Shown here: one piece after another, positions 17,496 to 25,406 of the stretch
Numbering within the stretch: position 1 is the first letter of the stretch
How the letters are laid out: the number at the start of each line of letters is the position of its first letter
Origin: an uncultured Propionibacteriaceae bacterium
Lineage (GTDB): Bacteria > Actinomycetota > Actinomycetes > Propionibacteriales > Propionibacteriaceae
Reading direction: 5' to 3'
Length of the DNA stretch: 43,964 bases
NCBI GenBank assembly: GCA_936924635.1
Contig: CAKZHP010000125.1
Span: 1-43,964, forward strand
The notes under the pieces: generated by a model
What the model was told of the DNA's origin: nothing
Databases searched by the model: none
The model's input: the letters and a program-made list of their open reading frames with translations, nothing else
Made by a program: the position numbers and the translations under genes

Positions 17496-18097
17496 CCGAG
17501 GTGCTGACCGAGAACATCGAGGTGGCCTCGCCGCCCCGCTTCACGCAGGAGGCCCTGGGCTGGGAGCCGTGGGTGACGCCGCTCGCCGAGGACGAGCTGA
17601 CCGAGCGCCACTACACCGGGCTGGTGCAGAAGGCGCGGGCCAAGAGCGCGTACTTCCGGCTGCTCGCCCGCGACCCCGAGGTGCTGGAGGCCCGCACGCG
17701 CACGGACCTCGACATCTTCCACAACACCGCCGGTGGTGTGGGGCGCGCCGAGCGCGAGCTCGGCGCCACGGTCGCATCGCGCTCCAACGGCTGCATCTAC
17801 TGCGCCTCGGTGCACTCGGCGTTCGCCACGCACTACTCCAAGCGCGGCGACGACGTGCAGCGGCTGCTCGACGAGGGCGTCACCGCCGACCTCGGCGACG
17901 CGGTGTGGAACGCCGTCCGCGACGCGGTCGTGGCACTGACCCAGACCCCCGTCGGGTTCGGCCCCGAGCAGGTGGCGACGCTGCGCGAGGCTGGCCTGGA
18001 CGATCTCGGGATCCTCGACATCATCAATTCCGGCGCCTTCTTCAGCTGGGCGAACCGCCTGATGCTCAGCCTCGGGGAGCCGACGGTCGAGGCCTGA
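17492..18097 (+). CDS. Alkylhydroperoxidase-domain protein, Avi_7169-like
   Basis: 201 residues from GTG 17492, which overlaps the previous stop (GTGA). The AhpD-type active site is present: C101-x-x-C104-x-x-x-H108 in NGCIYCASVHS. Such proteins reduce peroxides through a dithiol, or act as decarboxylases. FTQEALGWEPWVTPL at the N-terminus is typical of the peroxidase-related subgroup. Together with the CMD protein lacking cysteines it may form a heteromeric enzyme. Being at the end of the importer operon, it probably acts on the imported compound or a peroxide formed by the divergent flavoprotein (inference). Confidence 0.78.
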   Translation: MTEVLTENIEVASPPRFTQEALGWEPWVTPLAEDELTERHYTGLVQKARAKSAYFRLLARDPEVLEARTRTDLDIFHNTAGGVGRAERELGATVASRSNGCIYCASVHSAFATHYSKRGDDVQRLLDEGVTADLGDAVWNAVRDAVVALTQTPVGFGPEQVATLREAGLDDLGILDIINSGAFFSWANRLMLSLGEPTVEA

Positions 18098-18100
18098 CGG

Positions 18101-18130
18101 CGGGGGCCCCTCAGCTGAAGAAGGCCCCCG
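18101..18130 (+). terminator. Hairpin after the importer/AhpD operon
   Basis: CGGGGGCC (18101-18108) and GGCCCCCG (18123-18130) form a perfect 8-bp stem with a 14-base loop, four bases after the AhpD-type stop. There is no T-run. It overlaps the end of the minus-strand remnant, so it may serve both directions. Confidence 0.5.
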
Positions 18131-18395
18131 AGTACCGGTCATGGTGCACGTCGGGCCCCACCAGGTAGTCGTAGATCACGTCGACGATCGCCGAGGTCCC
18201 CGACCTGCCGCGGCTCATCCAGCGGCTCCCACGGCGCCGCCTCACCGAGGCAGTCGCGGTGCTCGAGGCCGCCGGGGCGCCCGCCACCCTGGTCGACGGC
18301 GGTGATCGGCTCGATCGACCGCATCCCGGAGATCATGAACGGGACAGCGGCACCCGTGTGGTCGGGGACGGCGACCGGGCAAGACGTGCCAGGGA
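18112..18395 (-). pseudogene. C-terminal remnant of an unrecognised protein, frameshifted
   Basis: Minus-strand translation gives protein-like sequence in two frames. From about 18395 it reads PVAVPDHTGAAVPFMISG and then PGGLEHRDCLGEAAPWE. After a frame change near 18220-18230 it continues as RWMSRGRSGTSAIVDVIYD and YLVGPDVHHDRYSGAFFS, ending at a TGA at 18112. Third-position GC and residue content look coding, and no intact frame spans it. I do not recognise the family. The N-terminal part is missing, cut off where the glycoside-hydrolase gene ends at 18418, so this is probably the 3' end of a gene truncated by deletion. Confidence 0.5.
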
Positions 18396-18417
18396 CTGGT
18401 TCGCCGGCAGCCGGGCC

Positions 18418-19542
18418 TCACGGCCGGCCGCTCGCAAGCGCAGCTCTCGGCGCGATCGGCACCTCGAGCCGCGCCGATCTGATCTGGTCGGTGAGCCGGC
18501 GGTGCCACTCGACGTCGCGCCACATGCCGCGGAACTGCGGGCCGCAGAAGTTGCTGGTGGCGACGGCCGCCCAGCGCCCGGTCTCGGTGGCTAGCCCGAC
18601 GCCCACCTCGCAGAGCTCTTTGACCCAGCCCCAGTCGAGCAGGGGCCAGTCCTTGTAGTCGACGACCCCCCAGCACTCGGTCGTCACCAGTGGCAGCCCG
18701 GTGGCGCGTGACCAGCCGGCCGCGGTGTCGACGGCACGGGTCAGCCCGGCCTGCCAGTACCCCGGCCGGGAACGGTAGAGCGCCTCACCGGAGCGGGCGA
18801 GGTTGTCGTACCCGGTCGGATCGGTGAGGTGGGAGTGGTAGCCGACCTCGGTGTAGAAGTCGGTCCAGTGCGCCATCCACAGGTGCAGCTCGAGCAGGTC
18901 GTGCATGTCCACGACCTCCTCGCCGAGCCGGTCGAACTCCTCGCTCATGGAGAACGTGTACGGCAGCTGCGGAAACCGGTCCCGCAACAGCCCGGCCGCC
19001 TCCCGCATCCACGCCGCCCCCGCGACGGAGTTGCGGTGCACCCAGCCGTCGCGGTGCAGGAACGGCGCCCAGAGGTCCATGGGGAACTCGTTGCAGAGGT
19101 CGACGAAGAGCACGTGCTCCAGCAGCCCGTCCTGCGCCAGGCCCTCGAGCACCGCCAGCCAGCCAGCGGCATGGTCGACCGGGGTCTGGATCCGCATCCG
19201 CACGTCGTCGGTGTCCTGCCGGTACCACGACGACAGCGCCACAGCGACACCCCGGTCGGCGCAGGCGGCCATGAACTCGCTGAGCGCCGGCTGGACCCGC
19301 ACCCGGGTGCGCCCGCAGGCGCCCCAGTCCTGCAGCGTCCACAGCGGCACCAGCTCGTGCTCGGCGGTCGGGTCAGCGCCGACGAGGTGGGGGTAGGCGT
19401 CGATCCGTACGGCGTCGTAGCCGCGCTCGACCAGCTCGTCCAGAGCCCGCGCGGGGTTCTCGTACCCTGCTCCCGGCCAGCGTCGCTCCAGCCAGGAGAA
19501 GTCCCACATGGTGATCGCGTACGGGCGCCTCTGGGCCATCAC
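18418..19542 (-). CDS. Clan-A (cellulase-like) glycoside hydrolase family protein
   Basis: About 374 residues from GTG 19542. The sequence looks like a TIM barrel of the GH5-like clan: MWDFSWLERRWPG at the start, VRIDAYPH in strand 3, then FVDLCNEFP (about 160) with the Asn-Glu acid/base pair and LVTTECWGVVDY (about 307) with the candidate Glu nucleophile. There is no signal peptide, so it would act in the cytoplasm on an imported oligosaccharide. The start is picked from a TAGCGT box 7 bases upstream, implying a leaderless mRNA; the frame stays open up to 19584. The substrate is unknown. It lies 90 bases downstream of the GH13 gene on the same strand. Confidence 0.72.
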   Translation of the reverse strand: MMAQRRPYAITMWDFSWLERRWPGAGYENPARALDELVERGYDAVRIDAYPHLVGADPTAEHELVPLWTLQDWGACGRTRVRVQPALSEFMAACADRGVAVALSSWYRQDTDDVRMRIQTPVDHAAGWLAVLEGLAQDGLLEHVLFVDLCNEFPMDLWAPFLHRDGWVHRNSVAGAAWMREAAGLLRDRFPQLPYTFSMSEEFDRLGEEVVDMHDLLELHLWMAHWTDFYTEVGYHSHLTDPTGYDNLARSGEALYRSRPGYWQAGLTRAVDTAAGWSRATGLPLVTTECWGVVDYKDWPLLDWGWVKELCEVGVGLATETGRWAAVATSNFCGPQFRGMWRDVEWHRRLTDQIRSARLEVPIAPRAALASGRP

Positions 19543-19549
19543 AGCCGGA

Positions 19550-19555
19550 ACGCTA
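19550..19555 (-). promoter_or_regulatory. Leaderless-type -10 box of the clan-A hydrolase
   Basis: TAGCGT on the minus strand, 7 bases before GTG 19542 (GTG-ATG). No ribosome site is seen in between. Confidence 0.45.
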
Positions 19556-19632
19556 GGGCGCGAGCCGGGGAGCTCGTCCAGCACCCACGCGGGCGTGGCG
19601 CGCGGACCTCTGGCGTGTCGTCGGGCGAGGCG

Positions 19633-20847
19633 TCAGCGTGACCAGCGGAAGGCTTGCTCCCCGTCGACGTCGAGGGTTGCCCACGGCTGGCCGGTGATGT
19701 CGAGGTGGGCGACCAGCTCATGACCGTCGGCCCGCACCGCGTACGCGATCGTGGTGTTGGTCTTGTCCAGCACGCGGAGGCTGCCCGTGCTGAGCCAGGG
19801 ATTGCGGCGGCGCAGGGCGATCAGCTCCTGGTAGAGGCGGTAGAGCCACCAGCCCTCGGGGGCGAGCTGGTCGGGCCGCTCCGGCAGGGTCGGGCGGATC
19901 TCGTCGTCGGCGCTGAACGCCGACCCCTTGCTGCCCCGGAAGGCCTGCTCATCGCCGTAGTACACGCTGGGCATGCCGGGGAGCGTCATCAGCACCGTGG
20001 CGGCCAGCGCGGCGCCGTCGTCGCCGACCAGGCTGGCGATCCGGGAGACGTCGTGGTTGCCGACGAAGGTCTGCATGCAGGTGCCACGACTGAACTCGTC
20101 GTGCCGCTCCAGCGCCCAGGCCAGCTCCCACAGGTTGCGGTCGGTGAGGCTGCTCCAGATCGCCTTCCACGCCTCGTACGCCGTGACCGCGTCGAGCGTG
20201 CCGGCCTGCGCGATCGCGACGTAGTCACCGTGGATCACCTCTCCGAGGAAGCAGGCGCCAGGGTGGGTCTCGCGCACCCGGCGCAGCACCTCTGCCCAGA
20301 AGTGGGCGGGCACCGCGTACGCGACGTCGAGCCGCCACCCGTCGGCGCCGCAGTCGAGCCAGTACGTCATCACCTGAGCCACCAGATCGACCACCCGGGG
20401 GTCGTCGTGGTCGAGCTCGGCCAGGGCGGTGTGACCCTCCCAGCCCCGGTGCCGGTTGCCCTCCCGGCGGACCATGCCGGCCCGCTCTCCCGGCGCGGTG
20501 ACCAGCTCGTGCTCGGCACCGACGTGGTTGAAGACCCCGTCGAGCATGATCTGCAGCCCCCGGGAGCGGGCCGCCGCGACGAAGTGGTCCCAGTCCTGCT
20601 CGTCCCCCAGGCGCGGGTCGAGCCGGAAGTGGTCGACGGTGTCGTAGCCGTGGCTGGTCGAGGCGAACGCCGGGCCGAGCAGCAGGCCGTTGCAGCCGAG
20701 CTCCACGGCGTAGTCGAGCCAGGCCTCGAGCCGCGGCAGCCGGTGCCCGGCCCAGCCGGGGTCGGTGGGGTCCAGGTCACGGATCGGCGCCCCGCAGGCA
20801 CCGAGCGGATACACGTGCCACCAGATGGCGTGGGTGAGATCGACCAC
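19633..20847 (-). CDS. GH13 alpha-amylase family protein
   Basis: 404 residues from GTG 20847, preceded by the very strong ribosome site AGGAGGAGG. The four GH13 regions are present: D103GVFNH108, GWRLD174 (nucleophile), GEVIHG with E203 (acid/base) and VGNHD266. A short C-terminal beta domain ends in LDVDGEQAFRWSR. No signal peptide, so it is cytoplasmic. GH13 enzymes of this size hydrolyse or transfer alpha-glucosides (maltodextrin, cyclodextrin-type or sucrose-like substrates). The open frame continues to 22431, but that part lies over another gene and is not used. Confidence 0.9.
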   Translation of the reverse strand: MVDLTHAIWWHVYPLGACGAPIRDLDPTDPGWAGHRLPRLEAWLDYAVELGCNGLLLGPAFASTSHGYDTVDHFRLDPRLGDEQDWDHFVAAARSRGLQIMLDGVFNHVGAEHELVTAPGERAGMVRREGNRHRGWEGHTALAELDHDDPRVVDLVAQVMTYWLDCGADGWRLDVAYAVPAHFWAEVLRRVRETHPGACFLGEVIHGDYVAIAQAGTLDAVTAYEAWKAIWSSLTDRNLWELAWALERHDEFSRGTCMQTFVGNHDVSRIASLVGDDGAALAATVLMTLPGMPSVYYGDEQAFRGSKGSAFSADDEIRPTLPERPDQLAPEGWWLYRLYQELIALRRRNPWLSTGSLRVLDKTNTTIAYAVRADGHELVAHLDITGQPWATLDVDGEQAFRWSR

Positions 20848-20894
20848 GGCGCCTCCTCCTTGTGAGTTGTCCTCACCGTACGCGGCCGGGCCGA

Positions 20895-22472
20895 TCAGCC
20901 GACAGGGCCGCCCGTGCCGGTGCGCGTCGAGGGGTTCGGCGCGATCTCGGCCAGGTTTGAGGTGGCCGGGTTGGAGGCGCCCATGGGGCCAGCCGCCATG
21001 GCCGTCAGCAGGTTCTCGGTGACCTTGGTGGCGAACGCCAAGGTGGCGGGTGTCTGACCGGTGCCGGGCTGGGGGTCGGCCTGCAGCGCGTACACCCAGT
21101 TCATCGTGCCGACGGCCAGCACCCCGGCCCCGGAAGGGGCGGTGTAGTAGGTCATGTCGGCGAACGTGCGGCCGACGTTGCCGCACTGCACCAGGGAGTG
21201 GGCGACGACGCGGAGACTGGCCGGCGTCCCGTACCCGGGGTAGGCACGGTCGATCTCGGTGCCGATCAGGCCGGGGTAGCTGCTGCCCCGGGTCGCCCCG
21301 GTGCCCGCGAACAAGAAGAACGCCGGGTCGTGCACCACCAGCGCACCCTCGGCCGGGAAGCACTCGTAGAGCATCCCGACCAGCGACGACTCCGGGTTCG
21401 CGCCCGGCGACTGGCGCCACTGCGCGGCCGCCGAGCCGTCCTTGACCGGGTCCTCGGCCGCCGACTTGTAGCCCTCGACGACCCGCCGCTCCCCCAGCGG
21501 TGAGGCGCTCAGGCGCACCCGCCAGTAGAGGGCGTTCGCGCCGAGGAACGCCACGTTGGTGCCGCTGTCGCGCAGGGCCTCGACGGTGGCGCGCATCGCG
21601 GGGCTCCAGTACTCGTCGTGGCCGGGCGAGACGAGGCCGCGCGCCCCGGCGAAGGCGGCGGGGCCGCGCTCCAGGTCGTCCACGGTGGCGTACGCGAGGT
21701 CGAGCCCCAGCCGCTCGGCGAGAAGCACGATGTTCTGCTCGTATCCGGTGGCGTGACGGGCGCCGTTGTGGTCGTACGGGCGGTCGTAGCTCACCCGGCG
21801 GGCGCGATCTTCGAAGCCGTGGGGACCCTTGTACAGGCTGTAGCCGCCCCACGTGTTGTACGCCTGGTAGGTGGTGGTCGCGGCGAGCAGCACCACCCTC
21901 CCTGCATACGCGTCGGAGCGGATCGTCAGCGGGATGTACCGGCCGGCGCCCGACGGGATCACGAGCTTGATGAGGTATGACCCCGGCGGCCAGCCGGCGG
22001 TGTCCAGCGCCAGCGACGGCGCCCAGTGCGCGGCGGTGACCGCGTTGCCGGCGTCGACACGCGGTGGCGGCTGCGCCACCCCGGTCTGCGGGTCGGAGCG
22101 CCACACCAGCCGCCCGCCAGCGCCGCCGTAGTAGCCGAGCCGGTACACCTCCGCGGTCCAGGTCGGCACCGTCGCGGTGACCCGCAGCGTGACCTTCTCC
22201 CCCGCTGCCGCGCTGGTGCGGTCGGCGAAGCCGGCGACCTGATCGGCGGCCGCGGCGCCCTTCTCGAGCGTCCAGCCGCGGGTGCCGGGCTGAGCGTTCT
22301 CCCGCTGCACCCACTGCCGGGGATCGGGTGTCGGCGTCGGGTTCGGTGTGGGCGTGGCGCTGGTGGCGCTCTGTGCGGGCGTCGGCACGGGCCGGCTGGT
22401 GACCGGCTCGCTGGGGGGCTGCGGGGCGCACGCGGCCAGCAGCATCACGACGAGCATCCCCCAGGCGCGCAC
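20895..22472 (-). CDS. Lipoprotein with N,N-dimethylformamidase large-subunit-like domain
   Basis: 525 residues. The signal ends in lipobox LAAC (Cys about 15), followed by a Pro/Thr-rich linker (about 20-50) and an Ig-like beta domain (about 65-165). From about residue 170 the sequence resembles the C-terminal domain of N,N-dimethylformamidase beta subunits: TTTYQAYNTWGGYSLY, VSPGHDEYWSPAMR and GTNVAFLGANALYWRVR. Related extracellular actinobacterial proteins exist, and amidase activity is not established for them. The protein would be anchored outside the membrane. GTG 22472 is supported by a TAGGGT box 6 bases upstream. It is upstream of the GH13 gene with a 47-base gap. Confidence 0.75.
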   Translation of the reverse strand: MRAWGMLVVMLLAACAPQPPSEPVTSRPVPTPAQSATSATPTPNPTPTPDPRQWVQRENAQPGTRGWTLEKGAAAADQVAGFADRTSAAAGEKVTLRVTATVPTWTAEVYRLGYYGGAGGRLVWRSDPQTGVAQPPPRVDAGNAVTAAHWAPSLALDTAGWPPGSYLIKLVIPSGAGRYIPLTIRSDAYAGRVVLLAATTTYQAYNTWGGYSLYKGPHGFEDRARRVSYDRPYDHNGARHATGYEQNIVLLAERLGLDLAYATVDDLERGPAAFAGARGLVSPGHDEYWSPAMRATVEALRDSGTNVAFLGANALYWRVRLSASPLGERRVVEGYKSAAEDPVKDGSAAAQWRQSPGANPESSLVGMLYECFPAEGALVVHDPAFFLFAGTGATRGSSYPGLIGTEIDRAYPGYGTPASLRVVAHSLVQCGNVGRTFADMTYYTAPSGAGVLAVGTMNWVYALQADPQPGTGQTPATLAFATKVTENLLTAMAAGPMGASNPATSNLAEIAPNPSTRTGTGGPVG

Positions 22473-22478
22473 TGTCTC

Positions 22479-22484
22479 ACCCTA
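22479..22484 (-). promoter_or_regulatory. Leaderless-type -10 box of the lipoprotein gene
   Basis: TAGGGT on the minus strand, 6 bases before GTG 22472. Confidence 0.45.
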
Positions 22485-22599
22485 GCCGCGGCTGCCGGCC
22501 TGCTCGCCGATGACCGCGACGACCGAACGTGTGCACCCGGGCTCGCATCGCCAGGGCGCTCCTGTCAGAATGGATCACCGACCGGGCCGCCGCCCGAGA

Positions 22600-22673
22600 G
22601 GGCGCATAGCTCAGCTGGTTAGAGCGCTTCCCTTACAAGGAAGATGTCGGGGGTTCGAGTCCCTCTGCGCCCA
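22600..22673 (+). tRNA. tRNA-Val (anticodon TAC)
   Basis: All four arms can be drawn: acceptor GGGCGCA/TGCGCCC with discriminator A; D arm GCTC/GAGC; anticodon stem CTTCC/GGAAG around loop CTTACAA, giving anticodon TAC (decodes GTA); T arm GGGGG/CCCTC around TTCGAGT with one G-T pair. CCA is not encoded as such (ACCG follows). It sits at the left edge of the decayed integrase island. Confidence 0.95.
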
Positions 22674-22681
22674 CCGCACGC

Positions 22682-22734
22682 ACAAGGCTCGAACCCTTGC
22701 CAACGGCAAACGTTGGTCGGGGTTCGGGCCTTGT
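22682..22734 (+). terminator. Long hairpin directly after tRNA-Val
   Basis: Bases 22682-22705 pair with 22711-22734 around loop GCAAA: a 24-bp stem with one mismatch and three G-T pairs. It starts 9 bases after the tRNA and ends in TTGT. It fits the tRNA terminator and also lies inside the last frame of the integrase remnant. Confidence 0.7.
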
Positions 22735-22739
22735 TCGCG

Positions 22740-23225
22740 TCCGCGGCCCAGGTTAGAGCATTGGCGTTGACCTGCGGATCGAGCAGCATCTCGAAGGGGC
22801 GGTTGTGCTGGACGCGCAGCTCGTTGTCCTCGTCGATGAAGACGACACGAGCATGACCCCGCACTGTTGGAGTGCAAGGTGGATGCTCACGTCGTCGGCG
22901 CGGTTCCTGGCGAGCCGGTCGACCTTGTGAACGATGCAGTACGCGACCTTGTTGGCCTTGACGTACTGGATCATCCGCATCAGCTCGGGCCGGTCGGACG
23001 ACTTGGCCGAGGCTCCCGCGTCGACGAACTCCTCGACGATGCCGGCGCCAAGCTGTTCGGCCTTGCGCCGGGGCGCTTCGCGCTGGGCCGGGATCGAGAA
23101 GCCCTCGTCGTGCCGCCCTTCGCAGCCTGCTCGCGGGTCGAGACCCGCGGGTACGACACGGCGGCAGCCGCAGTCTTGGGCGGGTCGACGAGGCTGGCTG
23201 CCGGATCATCGGCAATGGTGGTCAT
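22740..23225 (-). pseudogene. Serine recombinase (integrase), internally deleted and frameshifted
   Basis: From ATG 23225 the frame gives a large serine recombinase start, YPRVSTREQAAKGG, containing the catalytic-Ser motif in V-S-T-R-E-Q. A frame change near 23100 leads to EGFSIPAQREA, then EEFVDAGASAKSSDRPELM, VHKVDRLARNRADDV and GVMLVSS. The sequence then jumps, in another frame, to FIDEDNELRVQHNRPFEMLL (near 22780-22840), which resembles the far C-terminus of such recombinases. The recombinase and zinc-ribbon domains in between (about 300 residues) are gone. The last frame continues through the hairpin and antisense through the tRNA to a stop near 22619. It cannot be functional. Confidence 0.8.
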
Positions 23226-23407
23226 CGGGGGGCTCACTCTCACGCGGTTCGACCCTCGCGCTCCCACTGTTGATGGGAGGGGTGTTGATCGTGAGAGCAG
23301 CCGGTGAAGACGGTAGGGCGAGACCCGATGGTCTCGGTGCGTGTTGCCCGCCGAGCGGCGAGGTTTAGGCCACAACACCCCGCATCGCGAGGCTTGCACG
23401 GTTCATT
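23226..23407. other. Intergenic region of the island with a short inverted repeat
   Basis: Lies upstream of the integrase remnant. It holds a perfect 7-base inverted repeat, CGAGACC (23319-23325) and GGTCTCG (23330-23336), with a 4-base spacer. No gene is seen; it could be a regulatory or attachment remnant. Confidence 0.3.
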
Positions 23408-23590
23408 CTACCGGGCGGGTTCAGAGGCGGCCAGGCCATCCGGTGCCGCCCGGTAGGTGTCGGGCACCCGCACGGCCGCGCGGGCCGAGCCGATGCAAGC
23501 GGGGCGCACGCCACCCCGACGTTCTTCGTAGACGGCCGACGGTTGCTGGGTAGCTACGACGCTCGAACGCTCACCTCCCTCGAAGCCAGC
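23408..23590 (-). pseudogene. Possible excisionase/HTH remnant
   Basis: The minus-strand frame reads SAVYEERRGG, then an IGSARAAVRVPDTYRAA stretch, ending GLAASEPAR at a stop at 23408. The order resembles excisionase-type MerR-like HTH proteins (VYE-x-x-RRG-x-L then IG-x-x-x-RVP). No start codon with a ribosome site gives an intact N-terminus, so it is listed as a probable remnant. The position beside the integrase remnant fits. Confidence 0.35.
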
Positions 23591-23724
23591 CGCCGAGGCA
23601 CACGAACCCAGGAAGTGCGCTCCTGAGTCGTCAGGCGTCGCGGGGCGCGTCGGTACACCTGCCCGAGCGAACAAGAACACCCGATGGCAGGGCGCTCGTC
23701 GCCCTCGACAGCGCTGGCGCGGGA

Positions 23725-24888
23725 ATGCACCTCCCCGTTGCGGCACTCTTCCTCATCCAAACACGCGGATTCTCGGTTGCGGACGCGGGCATCGGGGCAG
23801 GCGTCGGACTGCTGTTCCCCGTGCTCGCCGGGACGCTGGTCGACCGAGTTGGCCCTCGCAGGGTGATCGGCACCGGACAGTTGCTCCGAGCCATCGCGAT
23901 GCTCGTCTACCTACTCGTACCCGGTTGGCCCGGGGCGATTGCCGGGAGCGCGATCTGCACCGCCGGGATGCCACTGCACTACGGATCGCTATACGCCTTC
24001 CTGACAGCATTGCGTCCCAGCGACGGGTCTCACGGTACGCAGTTCGCTCGCGTTGAGATGGTGCGTTTGGCTGGCTACGGTGCTGGCGCGCTCCTCGGTG
24101 CCGTGCTGCTGGCCCGGGACCCCGCCATGTTGTCTTGGCTGCTGGCGGTCAAACTCGTCACGTCGACGATGGCAGCCATACTTGTGCTCACGATGCGGAT
24201 GCCGCCGCACACGCCATCTCGCTCGGTGAAGGCTACGTCCGCCGCACCAGGAGTGCTACGGAAACGCCCGTTTCTCGGCTCATCCTTCTGGGCTTTCTCA
24301 TCACCCTGGTGATGGCGTTCTTCCCGGTTGCCTTTCCGGTGATCGCTGTCGAACAACTCGGCGCGCCGGCATGGTTGCCGAGCCTCACAAACGCCGGCCT
24401 GGTCATGCTGTCGAGTACCCTCACAGGAGTCGCGGTGGCGCTGACGAGCTCACGTTCTCGGGCATTCGCTGTGCGGCTCGGGGCAGTGCTGCTCTTGGCG
24501 TGGATCGCCTCAATGGCGGCCGTCTACGCGGTTCCTTCAGCGTGGCTTTGCGGTAGCCCTGTTCGGATCGGCGCTGATCTTCGGAGTCGGCACGGTCGTG
24601 CTCGGCACGAGGATGAACGCGGCCGCGAGTGAGGCCGCCCCACCGGAACAGGCTGGACGCTACCTCACTGCGTTCCAGTACTCATTCAGCGTCGCCAGCC
24701 TCACCGCGTCTGTTCTGATATCGGCTTTCGCGTTGTCGGGTTGGTTGCCGTGGGTGCTTCTCGCATTGGGGACTGCGGGGGCGCTCGTACTGCTTGCGTG
24801 GCTACGGCGCGCGCTGCCGCCCGTGTGCTCGCTCTCGCTCCCGACGAGACTGAAGCCGGAGCCTAACCCGTCCGCATCCGACGGGTGA
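23725..24888 (+). pseudogene. MFS transporter broken by two frameshifts
   Basis: Three successive frames together give a major-facilitator protein. Frame 1 (from about 23655, first ATG 23725) holds HLPVAALFLIQTRGFSVADA, then VDRVGPRRVIGTGQLLR and continues to about 24279. Frame 2 carries LILLGFLITLVMAFFPVAF to WIASMAAVYAVPSAWL (about 24552). Frame 3 carries ALFGSALIFGVGTVVLGTRM to the stop at 24888. VDRVGPRRVIGTG corresponds to the loop 2-3 motif of drug-efflux-like MFS proteins. Two indels in one gene make a sequencing error less likely than decay. The original substrate is unknown. Confidence 0.75.
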
Positions 24889-24906
24889 GGACGACGTCAC
24901 CACCTG

Positions 24907-25344
24907 TTACAAGAGATGCACGATCCCTGTGTCACCCCAGGCGGACGCGAGATACTCCGCGGCGAGACGCCGATGACAACGATCAGGAGAGGCCTCTGAG
25001 CAGAGGAGCACTGCCTCGTTGAAGTCAGCAGGACTGAGCACCGCTTCGACCTGGCGACCTTCCAAGAGGCGCACGTACTCAGCGGCGTATTGCTCCCACG
25101 ACACAGCCCCGTGCTGGTAGTCACGTAGCGCTTGCTCTGTCGGGGTGAGGAGCAACTCCTGCCGATAATGCATGTCGCAAATCTCACTGAGGAAGAACTC
25201 GAGGTCGTCTCGCTTCGCGAATCCTGCGAGCTGCGAACGGTTCCGCAGCCGTATGTCAACAAGAGCCGTCGCGCCGCTGTCGGAGAGCAGACCGAAGAAC
25301 TCGCGCGCCTTCTTCTTCGTGAACCCGATGGTAAACAGCCGCAT
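24907..25344 (-). CDS. DUF488 family protein
   Basis: 145 residues from ATG 25344, placed 7 bases after the ribosome site GGGAGG. The frame opens at GTG 25359, but that would overlap the ribosome site. The family features are visible: RLFTIGFTKKKAREFFGLL at the start, LVDIRLRNRSQLAGF in the middle, and LLCSEASPDRCHRRLAAEYL at the end with the paired Cys residues and His. DUF488 proteins are small cytoplasmic proteins of unknown function. Its divergent start lies 62 bases from the UvrA-like start, so the 25345-25406 region controls both. Confidence 0.9.
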   Translation of the reverse strand: MRLFTIGFTKKKAREFFGLLSDSGATALVDIRLRNRSQLAGFAKRDDLEFFLSEICDMHYRQELLLTPTEQALRDYQHGAVSWEQYAAEYVRLLEGRQVEAVLSPADFNEAVLLCSEASPDRCHRRLAAEYLASAWGDTGIVHLL

Positions 25345-25375
25345 GATCTTGCCTCCCACGGTCGATGAACCTGCT

Positions 25376-25399
25376 TACCACGAGACCGCGTGGTACAGT
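25376..25399 (+). promoter_or_regulatory. Leaderless promoter with overlapping palindromic operator of the UvrA-like gene
   Basis: TACCACG (25376-25382) and CGTGGTA (25389-25395) form a perfect 7-base inverted repeat with a 6-base spacer. The right arm overlaps a -10 box TACAGT (25394-25399) that ends 7 bases before ATG 25407. No ribosome site is present, so the mRNA should start at the ATG. A dimeric repressor bound to the palindrome would block the promoter. CTGCTT (25371-25376) is at -35 spacing. Confidence 0.6.
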
Positions 25400-25406
25400 T
25401 CCGAAA

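Noticed and set aside
19633..22431. 932-residue frame joining GH13 with upstream sequence
   Set aside because: Only 19633-20847 is amylase; the upstream part lies over the lipoprotein gene and a strong ribosome site marks GTG 20847.
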